A DNA stretch of 43,538 bases from an uncultured Pseudoxanthomonas sp. (GTDB taxonomy: Bacteria > Pseudomonadota > Gammaproteobacteria > Xanthomonadales > Xanthomonadaceae). The stretch spans positions 1 to 43,538 of the forward strand of contig CAMPIO010000022.1 in assembly GCA_946886405.1 (NCBI GenBank), read 5' to 3'. Each line of letters begins with the position of its first letter. Positions within the stretch are counted from its first letter, which is position 1. The translations under genes and the position numbers were made by a program. The notes below the pieces were generated by a model. It was given only the letters and a program-made list of their open reading frames with translations, was not told the DNA's origin and made no database searches. Below, piece after piece: positions 26,819-35,655 of this stretch.

Positions 26819-28708
26819 TCAGCGGTTCCGGACGGCGGCGAGGATCTCGCCCGACTCCACCAACCGCACGGCAGTGGCGACTTCGCCGTCGAGCGCGCGG
26901 TCGCGGTCGAGGAAGGGAATCTTCGCGCGGATCGCCGCATGCGCCGCCGCCACCGCGTGACCGGGATGGAAGGCCTCGCTGGCCGCCAGCGCGGCACGCA
27001 GGGCATCGACTTCGGCCAGGAAGGTGTCGCGTTCTTCGGCACCCGGCTGCGGACCACCGGCCACCTTCACCGCCAGCCCTTCGGCGTCGGTACGGTCGGA
27101 CAGCGCACGCGCGGCGTTGATCATGTCGCGCCGCAGGTCCAGCGCCTGGGCGGCGGTGTACAGCTCCAGCGCCAGCACCTTGCCCAGGTCCTGCACCATC
27201 GCCAGTACATGGCGTGCTTCGTTGGCGCCCATCGACACATGGTCCTCCGCGTTCGCGCTGGTCGGCACCGAGAACACGCTGGCCGGGTGCGCACGGCTGG
27301 CCAGGTCGTTGACGATGGCCGCCGCCGAGTACTGCACGATCATGTGGCCCGACTCGGTGCCATCCTCGTTGCCGATCAGGAACGCAGGCAGGCCGTCATT
27401 GGTGGATGGATCCACCAGTTTGTTGAGCCGGCGCTCGGAGATGGAGGCCAGCGTCGGGATGGCGGCCTTCACGTAGCTCATGGCCAACGCCAGCGGCATG
27501 CCGTGGAAGTGGCCGGCGGAGATCACCTGCTCTTCCACGTGATCGGCGTGCTTGTCGGGGAACACCAGCGGATTGTCGGTGACCGCGTTGAGTTCGATCT
27601 CCAGCACGCGCTTGGCCTGTTCCACCGCGTCGCGCACGGCGCCGTGCACCTGCGGAATGCAGCGCAAGGAGTAGCTGTCCTGCGGCTGGTGCTTCTTGCC
27701 GCCACGGAACGGCATGAAGCGGTCATAGAACTTCTCCCGACCGTGGCGCTGGTCCGTCGGCACCCAGTCCCAGCCGATGTCGAAACGCAGCGCCTGCGCC
27801 TCGGGCGTATCCCAGCTGCGCGGCAGCCACGGGCGGAACTTCGGCACCAGATGGTAGGGAATGTCGGCGAGCGTCGAACCCTCGAGAAGATCGCGCAGGC
27901 GAGCAGCCACATGCACTTGGCCCGGATGCGGCCGCAGCGCGTGGACCTCTTCGGCGAACGCGCCCAGGCGGCCCGCGAACGCATCGATCGTCATGGCCGC
28001 GGCCAGATCAGCGGTGTCCAGCAGGTTGTCCAGCCGGTAGGTCGCCAGCACGCCCATCGCCAGCATCTGCGCGGTGCCGTTGTTCAGCGCCAGCCCTTCC
28101 TTGTACGACAGCGAGACCGGCGACAGCCCCGCGCGCTTCAGCGCGTCCGCACCGGACATGCGCTCGCCTTCATGGAAGGCTTCGCCGCCACCGAGCAGCA
28201 CGATGGCCAGGTGCGACAGCGGCGCGAGGTCACCCGACGCACCCACCGAACCCAGCGACGGCACCACCGGCACGATGCCGGCGTTGAGCATCGCCGCCAG
28301 CGCCTGCAGCGTCTCCACGCGGATGCCGGAGTGGCCCTTCAGCAGCGTGTTGATGCGGATGCCGAGCATGGCGCGGACGATCTCCGGCGCCATCGGTTCG
28401 CCCACGCAGACCGCGTGGGTGACGATCAGGTTGTACTGCAGCTCCTCGTGCAGCGAGCGCCCGGACTTCACCGCGCCCGGCAGTTCGTCGCGCAGCGGAT
28501 GCGCGCCGAGCAGTTTGTCGGCATTGCTGCCGAAGCCGGTCGACACGCCGTAGATCGGTTCCTCGCGGCTGACCTGTTCGGCGAGGAAGTCGGCGGCGCG
28601 CGCGACGGCCTTCAGTGCGCCCTTGTCCAGCTCGACGCTGGCACCGAAGGCGATCTCGACCAACCGGTCGCGGGTGAGCGATTTGCCATCCAGCAGGATC
28701 GGTTTCAT
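26819..28708 (-). CDS. HAL/PAL/TAL-family ammonia-lyase, enlarged
   Basis: A 629-residue MIO-dependent lyase; usual HutH is about 510. The cofactor triad Ala157-Ser158-Gly159 is in GSVGASGDLAPLSHLA, the catalytic Tyr53 in YGVSTGFG. The selectivity position reads THA (His98), closest to the SHA of histidine ammonia-lyases rather than the HL or FL of tyrosine or phenylalanine enzymes. It has an insertion of about 50 residues near 280-342 and a longer C-terminal region near 540-590. The likely reaction is deamination of histidine to urocanate, but an aromatic substrate is possible. It follows hisS by 1 base and no other hut gene is near, so a role in histidine breakdown is uncertain. Confidence 0.8.
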   Translation of the reverse strand: MKPILLDGKSLTRDRLVEIAFGASVELDKGALKAVARAADFLAEQVSREEPIYGVSTGFGSNADKLLGAHPLRDELPGAVKSGRSLHEELQYNLIVTHAVCVGEPMAPEIVRAMLGIRINTLLKGHSGIRVETLQALAAMLNAGIVPVVPSLGSVGASGDLAPLSHLAIVLLGGGEAFHEGERMSGADALKRAGLSPVSLSYKEGLALNNGTAQMLAMGVLATYRLDNLLDTADLAAAMTIDAFAGRLGAFAEEVHALRPHPGQVHVAARLRDLLEGSTLADIPYHLVPKFRPWLPRSWDTPEAQALRFDIGWDWVPTDQRHGREKFYDRFMPFRGGKKHQPQDSYSLRCIPQVHGAVRDAVEQAKRVLEIELNAVTDNPLVFPDKHADHVEEQVISAGHFHGMPLALAMSYVKAAIPTLASISERRLNKLVDPSTNDGLPAFLIGNEDGTESGHMIVQYSAAAIVNDLASRAHPASVFSVPTSANAEDHVSMGANEARHVLAMVQDLGKVLALELYTAAQALDLRRDMINAARALSDRTDAEGLAVKVAGGPQPGAEERDTFLAEVDALRAALAASEAFHPGHAVAAAHAAIRAKIPFLDRDRALDGEVATAVRLVESGEILAAVRNR

Positions 28709-28709
28709 G

Positions 28710-30092
28710 TCAGCGCCCCGCCAGTACGCGGGCCTGTTCCAGCTCCACCTTCAGGCTGCTGGCCAGTTCCTCGCGCGTCACTTCGAACTGCTGCTCGCGC
28801 AGCAGGTCCTTCACCGTCACCACACCGCGCGCCAGCTCGTCCTCTCCCGCCAGCACGACGAACCGGATGCCGGCACGCGAGGCGTACTGGAACTGTTTCG
28901 CCAGCTTGCGGCTTTCCATCTGCACTTCGGTGTTGATGCCGGCCGCGCGCAGGCGGCGCGCGATGTCCAGCGAACCGGCCAGCTGGCCGTCTTCCATCAG
29001 GGCGACCATCGCCTGCACGCTGCTTTCGTCGCTGCCGGCGATCAGACCGGCCTCGCGCAGCTGCCAGAACAGGCGGGTCAGGCCGATCGAGATACCCACG
29101 CCCGGCAGCTTCGACTTGGTGTAGTGGCTGGCCAGGTCTTCGTAGCGGCCGCCTGAGCAGATCGAGCCGATCTGCGGGTAGCCATCCAGCTGGGTCTCGT
29201 AGACGGTGCCGGTGTAATAGTCCAGGCCACGGGCGATGGAGAAATTCAGGCAATACGCATCCTCGGGCACGCCCAGCGCCTTGACCAGGTCCAGCACCTC
29301 GCGCAGTTCGGCGACGCCCTGATTGAAGGTGTCGCTGCCCTGCCCCAGTGCATCGAGCTTGGCCAGCGCGTCCGCATGACCCGTGCTGCGCATGGCGACG
29401 AAGTCGAGGATGCGGTCCACGCCCTCGGCCGACATGCCGAAGCCTTCACCGGTCAGCGTCTCGCGCACGTAGTCGGCGCCGCGCTTGTCCAGCTTGTCGA
29501 CCTCGCGCAGCACCAGCGCCTGCTGTTCGCCGTCGGTGACGCCCTGCGCCTCGAAGAAGCCGCGCATCAGCTTGCGGTTGTTCAGCTGGATGGTGAAGTC
29601 GCCGATGCCCAGTTCGCTGAAGACGGCGTGGATGACCGCCAGGATCTCGGCATCGAAGCGCACGCTCAGCGCGTCCTTGCCGATCACGTCGATGTCGCAC
29701 TGGTAGAACTCGCGGAAGCGGCCGCGCTGCTGGCGTTCGCCGCGGTAGACGCGCTGGATCTGGTAGCGGCGGAACGGGAAGGTCAGTTCGTGCTCGTGTT
29801 CGGCCACGTAGCGGGCCAGCGGCACGGTCAGGTCGAAGCGCAGGGCCAGTTCGGGCAGGCCCTCGCCTTCTTTCGCGAGCGCGCCGGTGGACTGGACGAA
29901 GTAGACCTGCCGTTCGGTCTCGCCGCCGGACTTGGTCAGCAGGGTCTCGGACAGTTCGAAGACGGGGGTTTCCACCGGCAGGAAGCCGAAGCGCTCGTAG
30001 TTCCGGCGGATGGTGTCCAGCATGCGCTGGAAGGCGATCTGCTCGCGCGGGAGCAGTTCCATCACTCCGGGCGGGGTACGGGGCTTGATCAA
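28710..30092 (-). CDS. hisS: Histidyl-tRNA synthetase
   Basis: A 460-residue class II synthetase that charges tRNA-His. Motif 2 is in [20 protein letters not shown]; the histidine-specific motifs are [11 protein letters not shown] and [11 protein letters not shown]; motif 3 is [13 protein letters not shown]-terminal anticodon-binding domain spans about 365-460. [13 protein letters not shown] and the motif 2 sequence look more like the eukaryotic/Bacteroidetes type than E. coli HisS. The start is ATG 30092 ([15 protein letters not shown]). The ammonia-lyase gene follows directly, so the two form an operon. Confidence 0.95.
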   Translation of the reverse strand: MIKPRTPPGVMELLPREQIAFQRMLDTIRRNYERFGFLPVETPVFELSETLLTKSGGETERQVYFVQSTGALAKEGEGLPELALRFDLTVPLARYVAEHEHELTFPFRRYQIQRVYRGERQQRGRFREFYQCDIDVIGKDALSVRFDAEILAVIHAVFSELGIGDFTIQLNNRKLMRGFFEAQGVTDGEQQALVLREVDKLDKRGADYVRETLTGEGFGMSAEGVDRILDFVAMRSTGHADALAKLDALGQGSDTFNQGVAELREVLDLVKALGVPEDAYCLNFSIARGLDYYTGTVYETQLDGYPQIGSICSGGRYEDLASHYTKSKLPGVGISIGLTRLFWQLREAGLIAGSDESSVQAMVALMEDGQLAGSLDIARRLRAAGINTEVQMESRKLAKQFQYASRAGIRFVVLAGEDELARGVVTVKDLLREQQFEVTREELASSLKVELEQARVLAGR

Positions 30093-30122
30093 GCGGGCAA
30101 CTCCGACATGCGTAGACCGCGC

Positions 30123-30128
30123 ATTTTA
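30123..30128 (-). promoter_or_regulatory. Candidate -10 element of hisS
   Basis: TAAAAT lies 31-36 bases before the hisS start on the minus strand. A matching -35 at 17 bases is poor (TGCGGC), so the call is tentative. Confidence 0.35.
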
Positions 30129-30200
30129 CGGGTCCGGCGCCATCAGCCGCAGCCTTCCGGCTGTGCGGGCCCGGCCGGGGTGGAAAGTCGGCTCCGGGTC

Positions 30201-30236
30201 TTGCCGGGACCGGGGTCGTTCACTACAATGGCGCGC
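30201..30236 (+). promoter_or_regulatory. tRNA-Pro promoter
   Basis: TTGCCG (30201-30206) and TACAAT (30224-30229) are exactly 17 bases apart. They are followed by a GC-rich discriminator (GCGCGC), typical of stable-RNA promoters under growth-rate or stringent control. Confidence 0.75.
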
Positions 30237-30241
30237 TCAGT

Positions 30242-30318
<77 letters not shown>

Positions 30319-30340
30319 ATAGATTCAGAGTGTTACGACG

Positions 30341-30366
30341 AAACCGCCCTAGTGGCGGTTTTTTCG
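30341..30366 (+). terminator. Rho-independent terminator of tRNA-Pro
   Basis: The stem AACCGCC/GGCGGTT with loop CTAGT is followed by TTTTCG, giving a run of six T residues after the last G. It lies 23 bases after the tRNA. Confidence 0.85.
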
Positions 30367-30393
30367 TAAGTGCACGGTAAGTGCAAATTGACT

Positions 30394-30597
30394 CTATTCG
30401 CGAAAAAGATCGGCGAATGTAGGGTCCTGCTCCATGGCTCGCCGAAATTCGAAGCGCGCCGTACTTCTTCCCTCGGGAAGCAAACGCTGAGCTATCGCCA
30501 CGTCGATTACGGCGTCAACTGCTTGACCCTTTCGTGTCGGAAGTGGACTGGCCAGCATTTTGTAGACACCTGCAAGCCTGACGATGTAGCGGCGAAT
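30394..30597 (-). pseudogene. Orphan coding fragment beside tRNA-Pro
   Basis: The minus strand has an uninterrupted, protein-like frame ending at TAG. Parts read YKMLASPLPTRKGQ, AIAQRLLPEG and FEFRRAMEQDPTFADLF. From the stop of the beta-barrel gene it is 67 codons; an in-frame ATG at 30558, with AGGTG upstream, would give a 54-residue protein. The composition is lower in GC than the surroundings. No family was recognised. It is either the 3' relic of a gene lost by rearrangement at the tRNA, or a small gene. Confidence 0.4.
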
Positions 30598-31526
30598 CAG
30601 AACGCCACAAACGCCTGCAACCGCAGATACCGGTACGAATAGCTGTCCGTCCCCGTATCCGTCAGCACCGGCGTATCCGTGTACCCCGCATCAAGCCGCA
30701 GCCACGCATCCTTCCAGCGCGGCGTCTCCACGCCCACTTCCAGCATCCGCGCCCGCTTGGACGTATCGCCCGCGCTGCGCTGCCGGCCCAGGCCCGCGCG
30801 TGCCGTGTACTGGTAACCGCCCACATGCCGGCGCCAGCCCACCACACCCAGCGCCTCGCCATACCAGCGCGGCGAGTAGTAGTCCGCCTCGCGTGGCTCG
30901 CTGTTGCGGTAGTAGCGCGTGCGCAGCTGCAGGCTGACGCCCTGCTCCGGCGCCACCGCGAACACCAGGTTGCCGCGCAGATGCGTGCGCAGGTTGTCGC
31001 CCACGCCGAAGTCCTGCAGACCGGCCACGCCGCTGGCCGACCACCGCTCGCCCATCGGCACATCAATGCCTGCGCCTGCAAAGGTCTGCACCCAACCCTG
31101 CGCGACGCCGTTGCGCGTCTCCAGCACGTCGCGTTCGACGAAGAACTCCTTGCGGTACGCATCGCGGCTGTGGATCGAGGCACGGCCGATCAAGTCGTCC
31201 CCGTTCGTGCCCACATCGCCGTCCCACCGCCACCGCTCGCCTGCATCGCCCGCGCCACTGACGAACACGCGGTCCTGGTCGTCGCGCCAGCCACGCCCGG
31301 AGAAGCGCGCGTGCTCCACCTTCACGCCCCACCAATGCTCGATGTCGCGGTGGTCCACGTCCCAGCCCACCGCCAGCTTGCGGGCCTCGTTGCCGTCCGC
31401 ATCCGAACCCACCCACAGATCGGTGCGCACGGCCTGCTTGTTCCCGTCGGTTTCCGTCTGCGCCAGCGCAGCAGGCGCCGTGGCGGCCAGCGCCAGCGCG
31501 GCGCTCAGGAGATAGCGCTTCATCAT
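30597..31526 (-). CDS. Outer-membrane beta-barrel protein paired with a glycosyltransferase
   Basis: A 309-residue exported protein. The signal peptide is MKRYLLSAALALAATAPAALA (cleavage after ALA). The rest alternates polar and aromatic residues in many short strands, such as VSLQLRTRYYRNSE and YQYTARAGLGRQRS, and ends in phenylalanine (LQAFVAF), the usual signal for barrel insertion. It overlaps the stop of the glycosyltransferase gene (ATGATGA), so it probably forms the outer-membrane exit or an accessory for the polymer made by that enzyme. It resembles YaiO-type partners only in this arrangement; the family is not certain. Confidence 0.75.
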   Translation of the reverse strand: MMKRYLLSAALALAATAPAALAQTETDGNKQAVRTDLWVGSDADGNEARKLAVGWDVDHRDIEHWWGVKVEHARFSGRGWRDDQDRVFVSGAGDAGERWRWDGDVGTNGDDLIGRASIHSRDAYRKEFFVERDVLETRNGVAQGWVQTFAGAGIDVPMGERWSASGVAGLQDFGVGDNLRTHLRGNLVFAVAPEQGVSLQLRTRYYRNSEPREADYYSPRWYGEALGVVGWRRHVGGYQYTARAGLGRQRSAGDTSKRARMLEVGVETPRWKDAWLRLDAGYTDTPVLTDTGTDSYSYRYLRLQAFVAF

Positions 31527-32944
31527 TTGGTCCCCCAGGTCTTGCGCAGGCGCAGCAGTTCGGCGGCGTAGCCCATCACGCACACCGGCTGCAGGATCAT
31601 GGTGTAGGCCAGCGTGTAGAACACGAAGCCGGAAATGTTCCGCCGCACCCGCAGGTCCTGGCTTTTGAACATGCGCGACTGCACGCGGAAGATGACGATG
31701 TTCCACAGCGCCGCCAGCGGCAGCACCAGCAGCGTCATGATGCCGGCGATCCAGTAGTAGCCGAAGCAGGCCAGCACGATGCCCGGAATGAAGGCGAACG
31801 TGTAGACCAGGTCCAGCGGCAGGAACAGCAGGTTCCACCAGATGAACAGCGTGGTCATGCGTGGCTTCACCAGCAGGCGGCCGTGGCGCGCGAAGGCTTC
31901 CATCAGACCACGCGACCAGCGCTGCCGCTGGCGCGCGAACTGGCCGACCTTGGTCGGGACCTTGGTGAACAGGCAGGCTTCCTCGCAGTAGCCGATGCGC
32001 GCGCCGGTCTCCAACAGCGCCCACGACACCACGATGTCCTCGCCGACGCACTCCGGCCAACCGCCCACGCCTTCCAGCGATTCGCGGGTGTAGAGCGAAA
32101 ACGCGCCCTGCGCCACCAGCGTGCCGTGGTACATGCTCTGCATGCGCTTCACCGCGGCGATGCCGTGGAAGTAGTCCCACTCCTGGCTGCGCGTCAGCCA
32201 GTTCTCGCGCGAATTGCGCACCAGTACCGCGCCTGCGACGGCCACCGTGCCGGGCGGATCGGACAGGAAGCGTTCCACCAGCTTGCGCAGCGCGTCGGCG
32301 CGCAGGTAGGAGTCGCCGTCCACGGTGACCACCAGCGCCTGGCGCGTCTCGGCCAGGCCGCGGTTCAGCGCCTTGGACTTGCCGCCGTTCTTGGGCTGTG
32401 CCAGCACGCGGATCTGCAAGCCGGGGCGACCCAGCTGTGCCGCCATCGCGCGGGCGATGGCGAGGCTGTCATCCGTGGAGCCGTCATCGATCACCACCAC
32501 TTCCACGTTGCCCGGGTAGTCCTGGCGCGCGAGGCTGGTGAGCGTGTCGGCGATGTTCTCGCTTTCGTTGTAGCTGGCGACCAGCACGCAGACATCCGGC
32601 AGGCGGTCGTACTTGCGCAGCACCGGGCGACGGTCGGACAGGATGGATCCGATCAGGAAGGCATTCATGAAACCCGGCACGTAGGCGATGAATGCAATCA
32701 CGAACAGGGCCAGCCCGAAGCCCAGCGGCCTGGACAGTTCGGACAACCACGGTTGGGACAGCTTCACCGACAGCGCGGCCCACGCCAGCGAGGCAAGCAG
32801 GATGAGCGTGTACTTGAGCCGGATCGGCACGTAGAAGCGCCGGTGTGCCGGAGCCGCAAGGCTCACGGACAGTGGCAACAGCTCGGTGACGGGCTCCGGG
32901 GCGGGGGTGTCCGGTGCCTGGAAAGAAGTCTTGACGTCGTACAT
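31523..32944 (-). CDS. Processive GT2 glycosyltransferase for exopolysaccharide
   Basis: A 473-residue inner-membrane synthase. Two N-terminal membrane segments (about 45-61 and 76-99) precede the GT-A domain (about 115-340), which has VVIDDGSTDDS, VDGDS (nucleotide and metal), VGED (catalytic base) and QRQRW (the processive QxxRW motif). About four membrane segments follow. It is related to poly-N-acetylglucosamine and hyaluronan-type synthases, so a beta-linked polymer is likely, but the sugar is unknown. The start is ATG 32944. Candidate CRP/Clp sites lie upstream, and the beta-barrel gene is coupled downstream. Confidence 0.86.
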   Translation of the reverse strand: MYDVKTSFQAPDTPAPEPVTELLPLSVSLAAPAHRRFYVPIRLKYTLILLASLAWAALSVKLSQPWLSELSRPLGFGLALFVIAFIAYVPGFMNAFLIGSILSDRRPVLRKYDRLPDVCVLVASYNESENIADTLTSLARQDYPGNVEVVVIDDGSTDDSLAIARAMAAQLGRPGLQIRVLAQPKNGGKSKALNRGLAETRQALVVTVDGDSYLRADALRKLVERFLSDPPGTVAVAGAVLVRNSRENWLTRSQEWDYFHGIAAVKRMQSMYHGTLVAQGAFSLYTRESLEGVGGWPECVGEDIVVSWALLETGARIGYCEEACLFTKVPTKVGQFARQRQRWSRGLMEAFARHGRLLVKPRMTTLFIWWNLLFLPLDLVYTFAFIPGIVLACFGYYWIAGIMTLLVLPLAALWNIVIFRVQSRMFKSQDLRVRRNISGFVFYTLAYTMILQPVCVMGYAAELLRLRKTWGTK

Positions 32945-32989
32945 GGGGGGGCTGCGTCGACAAGGGGGCGCACCCAAGGACGCAAGTAC

Positions 32990-33005
32990 CGTGCCACATC
33001 TCACA
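32990..33005. promoter_or_regulatory. Weak CRP/Clp-like site
   Basis: On the minus strand it reads TGTGAGATGTGGCACG, a TGTGA half with N6 spacing and an imperfect second half (GCACG for TCACA). It lies 38 bases closer to the glycosyltransferase gene than the better site. Confidence 0.3.
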
Positions 33006-33035
33006 CTACTGAATAACGCGCTGTTAACTCATTTT

Positions 33036-33051
33036 TGCGACATGCATCACA
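33036..33051. promoter_or_regulatory. CRP/Clp-like site before the glycosyltransferase
   Basis: On the minus strand it reads TGTGATGCATGTCGCA, matching TGTGA-N6-TCACA at 9 of 10 positions. It lies about 92 bases before the start codon in an AT-rich gap. Clp is the CRP homologue of xanthomonads; it responds to cyclic di-GMP and controls exopolysaccharide genes. Confidence 0.55.
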
Positions 33052-33069
33052 AATACATGACGCTCCGCG

Positions 33070-34350
33070 TCACTTTTCGCCCCGCGTCGCGATGAGCAGG
33101 TCCGGATGCCGCACCTGCCCTTCCCCACGCACGACAAACCGCTCCACCGTCAGCGCCTCCAACCCCATCGGTCCATACGAATGCAGGCGCGTGGTCGAGA
33201 TACCGATCTCCGCGCCCAACCCCAACTCACCGCCATCCGAGAACCGTGACGAGGCATTGACCATCACCACGGCGGACCGCAATGCGTTGAGGAACTTCTC
33301 CGCATGGACGGAATCGCGAGTGACGATGACCTCGGTGTGATCGGACGTATAACGACGGATATGGGCGATGGCGGCGTCCAGGTCGTCCACCACGCCGACC
33401 GCGATCACCAGATCGAGAAACTCGGCGGCGAAATCCTCGTCCGTCGCAGCAACCGCGCCCTGCATCAGCGCCCGTGCCTCCGCATCCGCCCGCACCTCGA
33501 CACCTCGCGCACGCAGCGCCTCAGCCGCGCGCGGCAGGAACGTCGGTGCGAGGTCGCGATGGACCAGCAGCGTCTCCAGCGAATTGCAGGCCGACGGCCG
33601 CGACACCTTGCCGTCCAGCAGCAGCGCCAGCGCCAGGTCTTCGTCCGCACCCGCATCCACGTACTGGTGGCAGACACCCTTGTAGTGCTTGATCACCGGC
33701 ACGCGCGCGTGTTCGGCGACGAAGCGGATCAACCCCTCGCCCCCCCGCGGGATCACCAGGTCGATCACCTCGCTGAGCTGGATCAGTTCCAGGATGGTTT
33801 CGCGGCGCAGGTCCTCGACCAGCGTCAGCACCGCGTCCGGCAGGCCCGCCTCGCGCAGGGCGCGCTTCAACGCCGTCGCGATGGCGGTGTTGGAATGGAT
33901 CGCCTCCGAGCCGCCGCGCAGGATCACCGCGTTGCCCGCCTTCAGGCATAGCGCCGCGGCGTCGGCGGTGACGTTCGGACGTGCCTCGTAGATCATCGCG
34001 ATCACGCCCAGCGGCACGCGCACGCGCTCGACGTGGATGCCGTTGGGCCGGTCGTAGGCGCGGGTGACCTGACCGACCGGATCCGGCAGCTCCGCCACCT
34101 CGCGCACGGCGGATGCGATGCCGTGCAGGCGCGCAGTGTCCAGCCGCAGGCGATCCAGCATGGCGCTGCCGATGCCTTTTGCCGCGGCTGCTTCGAGATC
34201 GCGCGCGTTGGCCGTCAGGATCGCGGCTTCGTCGGCCAGCAGTGCATCGGCCATCGCACGCAGCAGGGTGTTCTTCGCCGCTGTCGGCAAGCCCGCGATG
34301 GCGGTGGCCGCGTCGCGGCATTGCAGCGCCAGCGTCTTGATGTCGGTCAT
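33070..34350 (-). CDS. proA: Gamma-glutamyl phosphate reductase
   Basis: A 426-residue aldehyde-dehydrogenase-fold enzyme that reduces glutamyl-5-phosphate to glutamate semialdehyde with NADPH, the second step of proline synthesis. The catalytic Cys lies in [32 protein letters not shown] and [15 protein letters not shown] form the nucleotide-binding region. ATG 34350 follows a strong AGGAGGT ribosome-binding site, so the earlier in-frame ATG is rejected. A GTAG repeat separates it from proB. Confidence 0.96.
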   Translation of the reverse strand: MTDIKTLALQCRDAATAIAGLPTAAKNTLLRAMADALLADEAAILTANARDLEAAAAKGIGSAMLDRLRLDTARLHGIASAVREVAELPDPVGQVTRAYDRPNGIHVERVRVPLGVIAMIYEARPNVTADAAALCLKAGNAVILRGGSEAIHSNTAIATALKRALREAGLPDAVLTLVEDLRRETILELIQLSEVIDLVIPRGGEGLIRFVAEHARVPVIKHYKGVCHQYVDAGADEDLALALLLDGKVSRPSACNSLETLLVHRDLAPTFLPRAAEALRARGVEVRADAEARALMQGAVAATDEDFAAEFLDLVIAVGVVDDLDAAIAHIRRYTSDHTEVIVTRDSVHAEKFLNALRSAVVMVNASSRFSDGGELGLGAEIGISTTRLHSYGPMGLEALTVERFVVRGEGQVRHPDLLIATRGEK

Positions 34351-34392
34351 GCGACCTCCTTGCTCACGATCGATCATGAGATCCCTGTCCTT

Positions 34393-34468
34393 GTAGGAGC
34401 GCCCTCGGGCGCGATGCTTTTCGATCCGGAAATCCGAGCAGGGGCATCGCCCCCGAGGGCGCGCCTAC
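34393..34468. repeat. GTAG palindrome pair between proB and proA
   Basis: The left unit GTAGGAGCGCCCTCGGGCGC and the right unit GAGGGCGCGCCTAC flank a spacer. Its right end, read on the minus strand, gives the TAG stop of proB. It falls inside an apparent proB-proA transcript. Confidence 0.85.
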
Positions 34469-35646
34469 AAAATCACGTGATCCATGGGCGGCCAGCATAA
34501 CAGCAGCACCAGGTCGTCGCGATGGACGACGTTCTCGCCGTACGTGTAGCCGAGGATGGCTTCGATCTCGCGCGAGTGACGGCGCGCGATGCGGCGGATG
34601 TCGATCGCCGAGTACTGGCTGACGCCACGCGCGATGCGGTGGTCGCCCGTCTCGTCGCGCAGCACCAGCTCGACCATGTCACCACGGCGGAAGTCGCCCT
34701 CCGCCGTGGTCACGCCGCCCGGCAGCAGCGAGGCGCCCTTCTGGCCCATCGCATTCGCCGCGCCGGCATCGACCACGATGGCCCCGGCTTCCACCGGCAC
34801 GTTGCGCAGCCAGTACTTGCGCGCCGCAAGCCGGTTCTGCGCCGGGCGGAAGCGCGTCCCGAGCAATGCGCCGCGCGAGAGCGCCGACACCGTTCCGGCC
34901 TGCGTGCCGTTGAACAGGAAGGTCTCGATGCCGGCCGCCGCCGCCTTCGCCGCCGCTTCCAGCTTGGTGTGCATGCCACCGGTGCCGACGCCGCTGCCGG
35001 CGCCGCCGGCCATGGCGAAGAACGCCGGCGTCAGTGCTTCCACGTCGAGGATTGGCTGCGCGTCGGCGCGCGTGCGCGGGTTGGCCGTGTAGAAACCATC
35101 GATGTCCGTGGCGATGAACAACGCGTCGGCGTCGATCAGCGCCGCGACAACCGCAGCGAGATTGTCGTTGTCGCCGAGCTTCAGTTCGTCGACGGAGACG
35201 GTGTCGTTCTCGTTGATCACCGGCAACGCACCCAGCGCCAGCAATTCCTGCAGCGTGGCGCGCGCATTGAGGTAGCGACGGCGGTTGCGCAGGTCGTCAT
35301 GGGTCAGCAGCACCTGCGCCACGGGACGGTCGAAGAAGCGCTGCCACAGCGCGATCAGCTGCGCCTGCCCGAGCGCCGCCAGTGCCTGGCGCTCGGCCAT
35401 GGCTACGCCCGCCTGCGGCTTGCGATGCAGCAGGCCGCGCCCCGCCGCCACCGCACCGGACGACACGATGACCACTTCGCGCCCCACGGCGATGCTGGAC
35501 GACACGAACTGCGCCAGGTTCAGCGCATGGCGTGGACTGAGCCCCTCGCCTTCCGCTGCCAGCAGGCTGCTGCCCACCTTGAGCACGGCGCGACGCCAGG
35601 CCGGCAACGGTTGTTCGGTGAACAGCGGCGGCGTGGCGAGGGTCAT
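34465..35646 (-). CDS. proB: Glutamate 5-kinase
   Basis: A 393-residue kinase that phosphorylates glutamate in the first, proline-inhibited step of proline synthesis. The amino-acid kinase domain (about 18-265) has VLKVGSSLL, VSSGAVAAG, INENDTVSVDELKLGDND and GTGGMHTKLEAA. A PUA domain follows (about 285-370; VTTAEGDFRRGDMVELV). The last codons run into the GTAG repeat, which supplies the TAG stop, so the C-terminal residues after about 380 may have been altered by repeat insertion. It follows the YCII-like gene by 9 bases. Confidence 0.95.
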   Translation of the reverse strand: MTLATPPLFTEQPLPAWRRAVLKVGSSLLAAEGEGLSPRHALNLAQFVSSSIAVGREVVIVSSGAVAAGRGLLHRKPQAGVAMAERQALAALGQAQLIALWQRFFDRPVAQVLLTHDDLRNRRRYLNARATLQELLALGALPVINENDTVSVDELKLGDNDNLAAVVAALIDADALFIATDIDGFYTANPRTRADAQPILDVEALTPAFFAMAGGAGSGVGTGGMHTKLEAAAKAAAAGIETFLFNGTQAGTVSALSRGALLGTRFRPAQNRLAARKYWLRNVPVEAGAIVVDAGAANAMGQKGASLLPGGVTTAEGDFRRGDMVELVLRDETGDHRIARGVSQYSAIDIRRIARRHSREIEAILGYTYGENVVHRDDLVLLLCWPPMDHVIL

Positions 35647-35655
35647 GGTGTCAGC

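Noticed and set aside
30319..30600. Direct repeat of the tRNA-Pro 3' end (attachment site)
   Set aside because: No second copy of the T-arm/acceptor sequence was found in the window, so no att pair is claimed.
30370..30642. 90-codon plus-strand frame after tRNA-Pro
   Set aside because: It has a cysteine-rich, unconvincing composition and overlaps the barrel gene; the minus-strand frame in the same place is more protein-like.
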